From positions 138,739 through 202,738 of the forward strand of contig NZ_CYUO01000004.1 of NCBI RefSeq assembly GCF_001407835.1: a DNA stretch of 64,000 nt, read 5' to 3'. Both the position numbers and the translations under genes were made by a program. Below the pieces are notes generated by a model. It did no database searches and was not told the origin of the DNA. It saw nothing but the letters and a program-made list of their open reading frames with translations. Source of the stretch: Lagierella massiliensis (GTDB lineage Bacteria; Bacillota; Clostridia; Tissierellales; Peptoniphilaceae). The stretch's first letter is position 1. Each line of letters begins with the position of its first letter. Below, piece after piece: positions 24,474-33,503 of the stretch.

Positions 24474-25817
24474 ATGCGTATAGCTGCAGCAACCGGAGGT
24501 TGTAATTATGATATGATAGCTCCTATAATGGATTTAATCGAAAAGGGTAATTTGGATTATATCATTTTCGAAATGCTTTCAGAAAGAACAATGTCAGAAG
24601 CTTATAGAGCAAAGTTATCTGATTCTAACAAGGGTTATAGCCCTATGCTTGAGGATATATTTGAAGCTATTCTTCCTAAATGTATAGAGAAAAATATTAA
24701 AATTGTTTCTAATATGGGAGCGACAAACACAGAATCCGCAGTTAAAAAAGTTGCAGAAATAGCAAAAAGAAAAAACTTAAAATGTAAAATAGCTTATGTT
24801 ATTGGAGATCAAATAGAATTATCTTCTGGTCAATTTGATGACTATGAGTTATTAGATAAAGGTTGTACGGTTAGAGAGTTGGAAGGAAAGATAGGCGCAA
24901 ATGCATATTTGTCAAATAGACAAATTGATAATGCACTAAGAGAGGGTGCGAATATAGTACTTACTGGAAGAGTTGCTGATGAAGCAATCTTTACTGGACC
25001 AATAATGAAAGAATTCAACTTATATAATGAACGTGATCCAGAACTTATAGGACAAGCTATAGTTGCAGGACATTTACTTGAATGTTCTTCTCAAGTGTCA
25101 GGAGGATATTTTGCAAATCCTGGGTATCAGGGTGTAAAGAATTTGGAAAATCTTGGAAAGCCTATTGCTGAATTCATGAAAGATGGAAGTTTCACTATCT
25201 CTATACCTGAAGGTTCGGGTGGACTTGTGGACATAAGAACCTGTACTCAACAATTATTTTATGAAATAACAGATCCAAATAACTATTATACTCCAGATGG
25301 GATAGCAGATTTTACTAAAGTAGAGTTTGAAGAAATAGGAGATAATCAAGTTAGAGTTAGTGGCGGATTATATAAGGGTATGCCAGAAAATTACAAAGTA
25401 AATATATTTTATAGTGACGGATATACGGGATTTGGAGAAATAAGTTATGGTGGTTTTAACGCTTTGAAAAGAGCAGAATTAGCGGCAGAAACAATTATTA
25501 AAAGATGGCAGCTTAATGATGTAATGCCTTTTGACTATCATGTATCTTTTATTGGATATGATTCTATGTTTGGACGAGAAATTACAAAAACACTTATAGA
25601 TTATGAGCCTTTAGAAGTAAGAATGAGAATCGAGATAAAAACAAAGTCAGAGGAACATTGTAAGAAATGTTTAAACTTTTTTAAAGCTATGTATATTAAC
25701 GGACCAGCAGGCTCAAGTGGTATATTCACCCATTTTAATAAGCAAATTTCTGTAGACAATTTTCTTGTTCCTATAGACAAGATAAAAGATGATTTCAAGA
25801 TTGTTGAGGTAAATTAA
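24474..25817 (+). CDS. AtuA-family (DUF1446) acyl metabolism protein
   Basis: 447 residues of the acyclic terpene utilisation AtuA / DUF1446 family (PF07287). Diagnostic features: the early glycine-rich AAATGGCNYDMIAPIMDLIE, ALREGANIVLTGRVADEAIF and HLLECSSQVSGGYFANPG. The family's chemistry is unsettled; members occur in branched-chain acyl-CoA and carboxylate breakdown. AAGGAG precedes the ATG. The DUF4387 gene starts directly at its stop codon; that pairing is common and some family proteins are fusions of the two. Here it is likely a catabolic step for a compound imported by the ABC systems downstream. Confidence 0.85.
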   Translation: MRIAAATGGCNYDMIAPIMDLIEKGNLDYIIFEMLSERTMSEAYRAKLSDSNKGYSPMLEDIFEAILPKCIEKNIKIVSNMGATNTESAVKKVAEIAKRKNLKCKIAYVIGDQIELSSGQFDDYELLDKGCTVRELEGKIGANAYLSNRQIDNALREGANIVLTGRVADEAIFTGPIMKEFNLYNERDPELIGQAIVAGHLLECSSQVSGGYFANPGYQGVKNLENLGKPIAEFMKDGSFTISIPEGSGGLVDIRTCTQQLFYEITDPNNYYTPDGIADFTKVEFEEIGDNQVRVSGGLYKGMPENYKVNIFYSDGYTGFGEISYGGFNALKRAELAAETIIKRWQLNDVMPFDYHVSFIGYDSMFGREITKTLIDYEPLEVRMRIEIKTKSEEHCKKCLNFFKAMYINGPAGSSGIFTHFNKQISVDNFLVPIDKIKDDFKIVEVN

Positions 25818-26117
25818 ATGAAGTTATACAAAATGGCACATGTTAGAACAGGGGATAAAAGCGATTCGAATAATATAACAGTTATAGCTAATTCGGATGA
25901 AGATTATGTGTATATTAAAGATAAGTTGACTGAAGAAAAAATGAAATGCTGGTTAAGTTCGCTTATTAAAGGGGAAGTAAAAAGATATGAAGTTGATAAT
26001 TTACACACTTTAAATTTTGAAATAACTAAAAGTTTAGATGGTGGCGTAACAAGAAGTTTGAGAGTTGATAAACATGGTAAATCATTAGGACATATGATTC
26101 TTTTAAGAGAATTATAA
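25818..26117 (+). CDS. DUF4387 / AtuA ferredoxin-fold partner
   Basis: A 99-residue DUF4387 protein (HVRTGDKSDSNNITVIANSDE and SLRVDKHGKSLGHMILLREL are family-typical; the N-terminal RTGDKSDS is conserved). The family acts with AtuA-type proteins and in many genomes is fused to them. It begins on the base after the AtuA stop, so they are made as one unit. Its function is not known beyond being the small subunit partner. Confidence 0.85.
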   Translation: MKLYKMAHVRTGDKSDSNNITVIANSDEDYVYIKDKLTEEKMKCWLSSLIKGEVKRYEVDNLHTLNFEITKSLDGGVTRSLRVDKHGKSLGHMILLREL

Positions 26118-26220
26118 TATCGTATTTCATTAAAAGTATAAAGGGATATCATAAAAATCAGGTTAAATATTTTATTAATATTTTAAAGCGTTATTAGTTG
26201 ATAGATAAAATGAGGGAACT

Positions 26221-27006
26221 ATGAGTAATATAGATATAGAAAATTTATCTTTTGCCTATGAAAATGGAAACGATCTAATACTTAAAGATATAAGCACTCA
26301 TATAGACTCTGGAGAGTTTGTTTGTATTCTGGGACAATCTGGATGCGGAAAAAGTACAATGTTACGTCTTTTAGCTGGATTAGAAAATCCAACTGAAGGA
26401 GCTATTTTCATTGATGGAAAAGAAATTAATGGGACAAGTCTTTCGAGAGGTGTAGTTTTTCAAGACTATGGTCTATATCCATGGATGACAGCAGGAGAAA
26501 ATATAATGCTTGCGCTTACACAATGTTTTCCAAAAAAGTCAAAAATTGAGCTTAAGGAAGTTGCGGTTGACATGATAGAGTCTGTAGGTCTAAAGAAGGA
26601 AGTTTATGATAAGTTTCCTAAAGAATTATCAGGGGGGATGCAACAAAGATGTGCTATAGCTCAATCATTAAGCACGAATCCTCCAATAATGCTAATGGAT
26701 GAACCATTTGGAGCTCTTGATGCAGTAACTAGAGCAAGATTACAAGATTTAATTAAATCACTATGGGCAAAAGATGAAAATAAAAAGACAATATTTTTTG
26801 TAACACATGACGTTGATGAGGCTATTTTATTAGGAAATAGAATATTAGTTCTCGGACAGTCACCAAGTCATATAATATTTGATTACAAAGCAAAAAAAGA
26901 TAAAGTATTAAGTAGAGATAATCAATTTGACGATGTGGATGCATTGAAACTTAGAAATGAGTTAATTAAGCAGATTAACAAAGATGTTAATAACAAAATA
27001 AAATAG
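26221..27006 (+). CDS. ABC transporter ATPase, nitrate/sulfonate/taurine type (copy 1)
   Basis: A 261-residue ATPase of the SsuB/TauB/NrtD group. Walker A GQSGCGKST at about 39-47, signature LSGGMQQR, Walker B MLMDEPFG and the D-loop/H-loop FFVTHDVDEA are all intact. It couples ATP hydrolysis to import with the SBP and permease that follow. Copy 2 at 29162 is closely similar (PWFTVGKN versus PWMTAGEN at the Q-loop). The gene is 104 bases after DUF4387, in the same direction. Confidence 0.92.
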   Translation: MSNIDIENLSFAYENGNDLILKDISTHIDSGEFVCILGQSGCGKSTMLRLLAGLENPTEGAIFIDGKEINGTSLSRGVVFQDYGLYPWMTAGENIMLALTQCFPKKSKIELKEVAVDMIESVGLKKEVYDKFPKELSGGMQQRCAIAQSLSTNPPIMLMDEPFGALDAVTRARLQDLIKSLWAKDENKKTIFFVTHDVDEAILLGNRILVLGQSPSHIIFDYKAKKDKVLSRDNQFDDVDALKLRNELIKQINKDVNNKIK

Positions 27007-27049
27007 AACAAACTATCCGATGTTTGTTTTAATATTTTAGGAGGTTTAA

Positions 27050-28180
27050 ATGAAAAAATTAAAAAAAGTAATGGCAATGTTCCTGTGTTTTACAATGTTA
27101 ATTTCATTTGCGGGTTGTAATAAAGATAGCGGAACAAAAGAAACAGCAAAAGGTGAAGTTGAAAGCACTGTAAGTGGAGGAGAAAAAGTAGAAGATACTG
27201 TAGAGATTGAAAAGCCAGAAGTATCTAAAGTAAAATGGAACAGTGGAACCAGTGGCAACGTACTTGTAACTATTGCAGAAGAAAAAGGTTACTTTAAAGA
27301 AGTTGGACTTGAAATTGAAAATGTTCCCGCAGAAGCTAATGCAGGTGCTATGACTATGTTATCAACAGGTAAGGTTGATGTAGTTTCAAATGCTGGAACT
27401 TCAAATCCATTGCAACAAATATCTTCTGGTGTAGATTTAACTGTATTCGGAGGACATATGGTTCAAGGAGCTATGCCAGTTATTGCTAAAAAAGGTACGA
27501 AATGGAATGGTATTACAGACTTAGTAGGTAAAAAATTTGCTTGTAATCCAAGCTATTTTGCATTCCCAGGTGCCCTTATGGATGCAGGAGTAGAAGATCC
27601 TTTAAATGAAGTAGAATGGTTGACATATACTAATTATAATGATGCATTAGCAGCTGTGACCAGAGGGGAAGTCGATTATGCTTTGCTTGGTACAGGACTT
27701 ACTCATACTGCTAAAAATAAAGATGATATAGAAATTGTTACTTGGCATGGGGATGTAATGCCTAACTATTCATGCTGTAGAATGGTTGCTCAAAGTTCAT
27801 TTGTAAAAGATAATCCTAAGACAATAAAAAATATACTTATAGCTTTAATAAGAGCTCAAGATTTTTATGAATCTAATAAAGATGAAGCATTAAAAATGCA
27901 TGCTAAGAAGATTAATGCCAGTGAAGATTATGTTGCAGCATATATGTTGGATGAACACTATAAAGTAAGCGTTGATCCATTAAGAAAATCAGTTGAAAGA
28001 GCATGGGGAATTCTTGATAAAACAGAATTTTTAGATGAAAAAGCAAAAGATATAAATATTGATGATCATATAAATACTGATATTTACTTAGAAGCTCTTT
28101 CAGAAGCGAAAGAAAAATACGGCAAAGATTCTCCAGAATTTTATGAAAATTTGGAAAATTTCTATAAAGAAAATAACTAA
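27050..28180 (+). CDS. NMT1/SsuA-like ABC substrate-binding lipoprotein (copy 1)
   Basis: A 376-residue lipoprotein: signal peptide MKKLKKVMAMFLCFTML, lipobox FAGC with Cys at about 23, a charged linker, then a type II binding fold (WNSGTSGNVLVTIAEEKGYF, ALAAVTRGEVDYALLG). The fold is that of the NMT1/taurine/sulfonate family. Adjacent cysteines in SCCRMVA (about 244) recur in copy 2 (VCCRPVA); they are unusual for extracytoplasmic proteins and may belong to the ligand pocket or form a redox/metal site. Ligand unknown. Confidence 0.9.
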   Translation: MKKLKKVMAMFLCFTMLISFAGCNKDSGTKETAKGEVESTVSGGEKVEDTVEIEKPEVSKVKWNSGTSGNVLVTIAEEKGYFKEVGLEIENVPAEANAGAMTMLSTGKVDVVSNAGTSNPLQQISSGVDLTVFGGHMVQGAMPVIAKKGTKWNGITDLVGKKFACNPSYFAFPGALMDAGVEDPLNEVEWLTYTNYNDALAAVTRGEVDYALLGTGLTHTAKNKDDIEIVTWHGDVMPNYSCCRMVAQSSFVKDNPKTIKNILIALIRAQDFYESNKDEALKMHAKKINASEDYVAAYMLDEHYKVSVDPLRKSVERAWGILDKTEFLDEKAKDINIDDHINTDIYLEALSEAKEKYGKDSPEFYENLENFYKENN

Positions 28181-28189
28181 AATTTAAAT

Positions 28190-28210
28190 ACAGCCGGTTG
28201 TACCGGCTGT
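28190..28210 (+). terminator. Intercistronic hairpin
   Basis: ACAGCCGG (28190-28197) and CCGGCTGT (28203-28210) form a perfect eight-base GC-rich stem with loop TTGTA. There is no U-run, so it more likely shields the upstream binding-protein message, giving more SBP than permease, than terminates. Confidence 0.65.
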
Positions 28211-28234
28211 CATACTTAAAGGGGGATTATAGAT

Positions 28235-28999
28235 GTGGGAAAAAGAATAAAAAAATTCTTTGCCAAGTATTGGGCAACAGCACTAATATATTTAGCACTA
28301 ATATTTTTGTATGTTTTTATGACTTCATCAGGAAAAGCTAATTCTTATCTATTTCCAGAAGCTGGTCAAATTTGGAAAGCATTTACAGAAAATAGGGAAC
28401 TAATGCTTATAAATATGTTATCATCATTTAAACTTATGATACCATCAGTTACGTTATCTCTAATTATTGCTATTTCACTTGGAACATTGATGGGAATGAA
28501 TGATAGAATTAGAGATGCTCTCCATCCTGTGATTTATACATTTAGTGTAATTCCTTCTATTTTGTTATCACCTTTTGCTCTTTTGTTAGCATCAAGTTTT
28601 TGGACCGCTTCATTATTTTTGATAGTTTATGGTACGTTATGGTCAACATTATTTGCAACCATAACTGGTATTATGACTATTGATAAGAGGTATTTGGATA
28701 AAGCAAGGACACTTCAACTTACAGGATTAAAGAAACTAACAAAAGTTATATTACCTGCAGCAATTCCATCTATAATAGCTGGATTTATAAATTCATTACG
28801 AAGTACATTTGTAATGCTTGTTTATGCTGAAATGTATGGATCAAAATATGGCATGGGATTTTTTGTGAAGAAATATGCTGATTTTGGGCTTTATGATTAT
28901 ACATGGGCAGGTTTTATATTTATGGTAATAGTTTTAGTTATAGTTATGCAGTTGTTTGAAGCTTTAAAAAAGTATTTGTTAAGATGGACTGTAGATTGA
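28235..28999 (+). CDS. ABC permease, nitrate/sulfonate/taurine type (copy 1)
   Basis: A 254-residue permease with six membrane segments and the EAA-loop-like cytoplasmic sequence KARTLQLTGLKKLTKVILPAA (about 150-170). The start is GTG at 28235 (GGGGG ribosome site about ten bases upstream); an ATG two bases earlier is out of frame and hits a stop at once. It completes the first ATPase-SBP-permease set. About 160 bases follow before the second set. Confidence 0.9.
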   Translation: MGKRIKKFFAKYWATALIYLALIFLYVFMTSSGKANSYLFPEAGQIWKAFTENRELMLINMLSSFKLMIPSVTLSLIIAISLGTLMGMNDRIRDALHPVIYTFSVIPSILLSPFALLLASSFWTASLFLIVYGTLWSTLFATITGIMTIDKRYLDKARTLQLTGLKKLTKVILPAAIPSIIAGFINSLRSTFVMLVYAEMYGSKYGMGFFVKKYADFGLYDYTWAGFIFMVIVLVIVMQLFEALKKYLLRWTVD

Positions 29000-29161
29000 T
29001 ATTTTAGATATGTGATTAAGAGTTAATGAAAAAATTACTAACAAGAAAAGTTATAATTTTATTATTATTGAAGTTTGAATTATGAAAAAATATTTCTCAT
29101 ATTAAACCATCATTATATGGTGATTTTATTTTTATAGTTAGTTATTTAATAAGAGGTTGAT

Positions 29162-29965
29162 ATGAAAATTGATATAAAAAATTTAACTTTTAAATATAGT
29201 GATATTGAAATATTTAAAAATTTTAATCTATCAATTAGTGAAGGGGAATTTGTTTGCTTATTAGGACAATCAGGTAGTGGTAAAAGTACATTGCTTAGAA
29301 TAATAGCTGGACTTGAAGTACCAGAAAGAGGAAAAATACTTGTAAATGAAAAAGATATAAAGTCTCAAAAAGAAAATATAAGTATGGTTTTCCAAGATTA
29401 TACTTTATTTCCGTGGTTTACAGTTGGGAAAAATATATTTTTATCATTAAAAGAGAAGTATCCAGAAAAATCTAAAAAAGATATTGAAGATATTATTCTA
29501 TACTATCTTGATAAAGTAGGATTAAGTAAAGATGTATTTCAAAAATATCCATTTGAACTATCAGGAGGGATGAAGCAAAGATGTGCTATATGTCAAGCCT
29601 TTGCATTGGGAACAGAAATTATGTTGTTAGACGAACCTTTTGGTGCATTAGATGCAGTTAATAGGTTTAGATTGCAAAATCTTATAACTGAATTATGGTT
29701 AGAAGATAAAAACAATAAAAGAACTATCGTTTTTGTAACTCATGATGTAGATGAAGCATTATTGCTTTCAACTAATTTATATGTGCTTGGAAAAAGACCG
29801 TGTAATATTATTCATTCTTTAGAAAAAGAAAAGCAAGAACTTTATGACAGAGATGAATTTTACGCTGATCCTTATTTTACTGAAGAACGAGATAAAATAT
29901 TGAAAAAGCTATATTTAGATGTAGAAAAAAGAATAACGGAGGAAGAAACAAATGAAAAAAGGTAA
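29162..29965 (+). CDS. ABC transporter ATPase, nitrate/sulfonate/taurine type (copy 2)
   Basis: A 267-residue paralogue of the ATPase at 26221. Walker A GQSGSGKST at about 35-43, signature LSGGMKQR, Walker B MLLDEPFG and switch FVTHDVDEA are intact. Its ribosome site is AAGAGG. The end of the gene (EETNEKR) overlaps the start of the next SBP by 14 bases. Duplication of the whole cassette is inferred from the same order and related proteins. Confidence 0.92.
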   Translation: MKIDIKNLTFKYSDIEIFKNFNLSISEGEFVCLLGQSGSGKSTLLRIIAGLEVPERGKILVNEKDIKSQKENISMVFQDYTLFPWFTVGKNIFLSLKEKYPEKSKKDIEDIILYYLDKVGLSKDVFQKYPFELSGGMKQRCAICQAFALGTEIMLLDEPFGALDAVNRFRLQNLITELWLEDKNNKRTIVFVTHDVDEALLLSTNLYVLGKRPCNIIHSLEKEKQELYDRDEFYADPYFTEERDKILKKLYLDVEKRITEEETNEKR

Positions 29966-31079
29966 AAGAATATTATTTAGAATCATATCTTTATTTTTAG
30001 TGCTTTCGGTTATTGGGGGATGTGCACAAAAATTGAATAACGATACGAAAAAAACTGAAGAAACAGCTAATAAAATCGAAAGTGAAAATAAGAATAATAC
30101 TGCAAAAAAGGATTTAAGTAAAGAACTTAAAACTGTAAATATGGGATATAATCCAAATACGGGAAATATCTTAGGATTTATTGCAATAGATTCAGGAATA
30201 GCAGAAGAAGAAGGAATTGATCTGGAATTAATTTCATTTACAAATTCAACGGATGCTTTAAATGCTCTGCAAGCTAAAAAGATTGATGTTGGAGTTTCTT
30301 TCGGAACAATTGCGCCTTTGACATTTGTGTCTCAAGGAGCAGATTTTTCTATTTTTGGTGGATATGTATCAGGGGGGATGCCAGTTTATGCTAAACCTGA
30401 TATAGAATATAAAGGAATGGAAACTTTTTTAGGTAAAAAAATAGCTGTTGCAAGAATGTATACACCAGATGTTGTTTGGAGAGGGGCTATGTATAGAGCA
30501 GGATATGATCCTGAAAAAGATTGTGAAATTATTGAATTCAAAAAGCCAACAGATGTTTTAGCAGCAGTAACATCAGGAAAAGCTGATATAGGAATTGGTA
30601 CTAACTCAACATATTTACAAGCTGTTGAAGCGGGATTAAAAATATTGACATGGACAAATGACTTAGACCCTATGCATGTATGTTGTAGACCAGTAGCTAA
30701 TAACTCATGGCTAAATGAAGATAAGGATAGAGCAAAAAATTTGTTGAGAGCATGGATTAGAGCAGAAGATATTCTTTTAAAAGATCCTGAATATTGTGTA
30801 AAACTAAATGAAAAGTATATGGGACTTACTGAAGAAGAATCAAGAAAAATGCTTTTAGAAACAAACCAAGTTTTCGAATCAGATCCAAAAACAAAAGGTA
30901 TAGAATATATGTGGGATATGATGGGAAAACTAAATTATGCAGATACTTCAGGTGTTGATTTAAGTAAACATATGAATAAAGAACTATATAAAGAAGCATT
31001 AGATGAGTTAATTAAAGAATATCCAGATAATGAAAATTTCAAAAAATTTGAAGAAAGATTCAAAGAATACAATGACTAA
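29952..31079 (+). CDS. NMT1/SsuA-like ABC substrate-binding lipoprotein (copy 2)
   Basis: A 375-residue lipoprotein with lipobox IGGC (Cys about 24), charged linker, then the same fold as copy 1 (MGYNPNTGNILGFIAIDSG, VLAAVTSGKADIGIG). The double cysteine VCCRPVA (about 236-243) matches the copy 1 motif; elsewhere the pocket residues differ, so the ligand may differ. GGAGGAAG precedes the ATG within the ATPase gene. The end overlaps the permease start. Confidence 0.9.
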   Translation: MKKGKRILFRIISLFLVLSVIGGCAQKLNNDTKKTEETANKIESENKNNTAKKDLSKELKTVNMGYNPNTGNILGFIAIDSGIAEEEGIDLELISFTNSTDALNALQAKKIDVGVSFGTIAPLTFVSQGADFSIFGGYVSGGMPVYAKPDIEYKGMETFLGKKIAVARMYTPDVVWRGAMYRAGYDPEKDCEIIEFKKPTDVLAAVTSGKADIGIGTNSTYLQAVEAGLKILTWTNDLDPMHVCCRPVANNSWLNEDKDRAKNLLRAWIRAEDILLKDPEYCVKLNEKYMGLTEEESRKMLLETNQVFESDPKTKGIEYMWDMMGKLNYADTSGVDLSKHMNKELYKEALDELIKEYPDNENFKKFEERFKEYND

Positions 31080-31869
31080 TCAACAGAAACCAGAAGGTAT
31101 AATAAAGAAAAAAACAAACCATAAAGTAACATTTATTATAATCTTAATAACTATCATTATATATGAGATCTTAACAGATGTTTTAGGGATCTTGGATAAT
31201 GTTTTATTTCCAGGATTCTCTAAAATAATACCGAAATTTAAAGAGTCTTTACCAATGTTGTTAAAGAGTTTATTAAGTTCAAGCTTATTATTATTTCCAA
31301 GTTATTTTATAGCATTGTTTATTGGAATATTTTTAGGGATTATAGTTGGGACAAGAAAGCAATTATATGAGAGTTTAAAACCAATTATATTTGCTTTAAA
31401 TCCTGTGCCTCCATCAATGCTAACACCATACTTGATTGCTATTATGCCAACATTTTTTATTTCATCAAGTAGTGTGATATTCTTGGGAGCTTTTTGGCCA
31501 ATTTTTATTTCTACTATAAATGGAATAAGAATGGTGGACAGAAGATATTTGGATAGTGCTGATATGTTGGGATATGATAAATACAAAACTTTATTTTATG
31601 TTGTTATTCCAGCTGCATCACCAATGATATTATCTGGCATGGGGACGGCTTTAAACTTTTCATTTATATTACTATCAATAGCTGAATTATTTGCAACAAC
31701 ATCCGGATTAGGATATTTTATACAATATTATGCAGACTTTTCAGATTATGCAAGAGTTATTTCTGGATTAATATTCACAATGATATTTATTGTTATCATT
31801 ATGCTTATGTTTGATAGATTTAAGAAAAAGATTTTATTTTGGACTTTCAGTAAAAAAGAAGTTGATTAG
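31072..31869 (+). CDS. ABC permease, nitrate/sulfonate/taurine type (copy 2)
   Basis: About 265 residues from the ATG at 31072 (chosen because it sits at the SBP stop with an eight-base overlap; the further-upstream ATG at 31030 would add an unlikely Lys-rich extension). Six membrane segments, and the EAA-type loop DRRYLDSADMLGYDKYKTLF (about 155-175), as in copy 1 (KRYLDKARTLQLTG). It ends the second cassette. Confidence 0.9.
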   Translation: MTNQQKPEGIIKKKTNHKVTFIIILITIIIYEILTDVLGILDNVLFPGFSKIIPKFKESLPMLLKSLLSSSLLLFPSYFIALFIGIFLGIIVGTRKQLYESLKPIIFALNPVPPSMLTPYLIAIMPTFFISSSSVIFLGAFWPIFISTINGIRMVDRRYLDSADMLGYDKYKTLFYVVIPAASPMILSGMGTALNFSFILLSIAELFATTSGLGYFIQYYADFSDYARVISGLIFTMIFIVIIMLMFDRFKKKILFWTFSKKEVD

Positions 31870-31964
31870 GAGATAAAAAACAAACTCACAACTTTAATAC
31901 TAAAACAAAAAAGTCTTGATGAACCGTACTTAGTAAATGAAGTATAAAAACAAGGAGGAAATAT

Positions 31965-32825
31965 ATGAAAAAGAAATTATTATTAATGTGTTGTATACTA
32001 TTTTTGTCTATAGGAATTATGGTTGGATGTAAGAATAATAATACACAACAAAAAGAAACTGTTAAGGAAACGGATTCTATTAATGAAAGCAATGTTAGTG
32101 AAGAAAGTAGTAAATACAAAGGTAAAAAGTTTAAAGTTGGTATAACAGCAGATTATGAACCTTGGTGTTATAAGGAAGGAGAAGAAATAAAGGGTATTGA
32201 TACTGATGTTTTACAAGAAGTTGCCAAAAGAATGGGCTTTGATGGAGTTGAATTTGAGATAACTTCATTTGATGGCTTGTTTGGTCTATTGGATGCTAAA
32301 AAGGTAGATACTGTTGCAAAACAAATTTCTATAACTCCTAAGAGATTGGAAAAGTATACTTTCTCTGATCCTTATGCATATAATCCTTATAAAGTTTTAG
32401 TTCACGAAAATAATAATGATATACATTCAATTAATGATTTATTTGGACACTCTCTTGTAACAAAATATAATAATTCTGGATATGAATATATAACAAAGTT
32501 CAAAGAAGAGAATGATCCTGAGGATAAGATAGAAGTTGTTATTACTGAAGAACAAATTCAAGGATTTGTAGCTGCTGAGAAAGCTGATGCATGTTTTTAT
32601 TCTGAACCAACTTACAACTTTAAACAAAAACAAGCAAAATTACCAATAAAGTTAGTTGGAGAACCTCTATTTACAGAAACTAATGGATTTCCTTTTTCAA
32701 AAGATGCTGATTCTGAGTTGATAGAGGATTTTAATGAAAAACTAAATGAAATGAGAGAAGATGGAACTTTAGCAGAAATATTTAATTTATATTTAGGACA
32801 AGATCTATCAAAAGATATTAAATAG
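31965..32825 (+). CDS. Polar amino-acid ABC substrate-binding lipoprotein
   Basis: A 286-residue SBP_bac_3-type lipoprotein with lipobox MVGC (Cys about 22), then KFKVGITADYEPW, GIDTDVLQEVAKRMGF and ITPKRLEKYTFSDPY, the classical amino-acid-binding pattern. The pocket would bind a polar amino acid (cystine, glutamine or a similar ligand; not resolvable). AAGGAGG precedes the ATG. It starts a third transporter in the island, followed by the permease (four bases after the stop) and ATPase. Confidence 0.92.
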   Translation: MKKKLLLMCCILFLSIGIMVGCKNNNTQQKETVKETDSINESNVSEESSKYKGKKFKVGITADYEPWCYKEGEEIKGIDTDVLQEVAKRMGFDGVEFEITSFDGLFGLLDAKKVDTVAKQISITPKRLEKYTFSDPYAYNPYKVLVHENNNDIHSINDLFGHSLVTKYNNSGYEYITKFKEENDPEDKIEVVITEEQIQGFVAAEKADACFYSEPTYNFKQKQAKLPIKLVGEPLFTETNGFPFSKDADSELIEDFNEKLNEMREDGTLAEIFNLYLGQDLSKDIK

Positions 32826-32829
32826 AATT

Positions 32830-33495
32830 ATGATATTCAGATGGAATGAATTTTTTGATATATTTGTAAAACTTCTACCCTATATAAAAAATACGGTTAT
32901 CTTAGCTATAGCAATATTTTTCTTGTCATTTGTGTTAGCATGTTTGATCACTCTGGTCTTTGTATATGACATACCAGTTTTGAGGAGATTTTTTAAAATA
33001 TATTCTTCATTTTTTAGAAGTACACCTTTAGTTGCACAACTTTTCTTTTTTTATTTTGCGATTACGTCAAATATTTCAATTATGAAAAATATGTCAAATA
33101 CTATTGCATTAGTTGTAACGATGACTTTAAATGAATCAGCTTTTATAGCGGAGACTTTGAGAGGAGCGCTATCATCTGTTGATTCAGGGCAAAAAGAAGC
33201 GGCTTTATCTTTAGGCATGACAGATTTTCAAGCTATGAAAAGAATTGTATTTCCACAAGCATTTAGGGTTGCGGTTCCGTCTTTATCAAATACTTTTATA
33301 GCTATTGTAAAAGGAACTTCTGTAGGTTTTACTATTGGCGTTATAGAACTTATGTCACAAGCAAAACTTCTTTCTGCAATTGCCTTTAGAGTTATGGAAG
33401 GATATTTGGCGGTACTTTTAATTTATTGGTTTATAATAGTGATATTATCAAGAGCTCAAATATTGTTAGAAAAAAAGATAAATAAAGCATATTAG
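32830..33495 (+). CDS. Polar amino-acid ABC permease (HisM/GlnP family)
   Basis: A 221-residue permease with about five membrane segments. FFRSTPLVAQLFFFYF and the EAA motif EAALSLGMTDFQAMKRIVFPQ (shown in part) are typical. No strong ribosome site precedes the ATG, so translation is probably coupled to the SBP gene four bases upstream. The ATPase follows eight bases downstream. Confidence 0.92.
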   Translation: MIFRWNEFFDIFVKLLPYIKNTVILAIAIFFLSFVLACLITLVFVYDIPVLRRFFKIYSSFFRSTPLVAQLFFFYFAITSNISIMKNMSNTIALVVTMTLNESAFIAETLRGALSSVDSGQKEAALSLGMTDFQAMKRIVFPQAFRVAVPSLSNTFIAIVKGTSVGFTIGVIELMSQAKLLSAIAFRVMEGYLAVLLIYWFIIVILSRAQILLEKKINKAY

Positions 33496-33503
33496 GAGAG
33501 TTA

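Noticed and set aside
29029-29161. A terminator between the two NMT1-type ABC sets
   Set aside because: Only a weak five-base stem near 29105-29125 could be drawn, so I do not list it.
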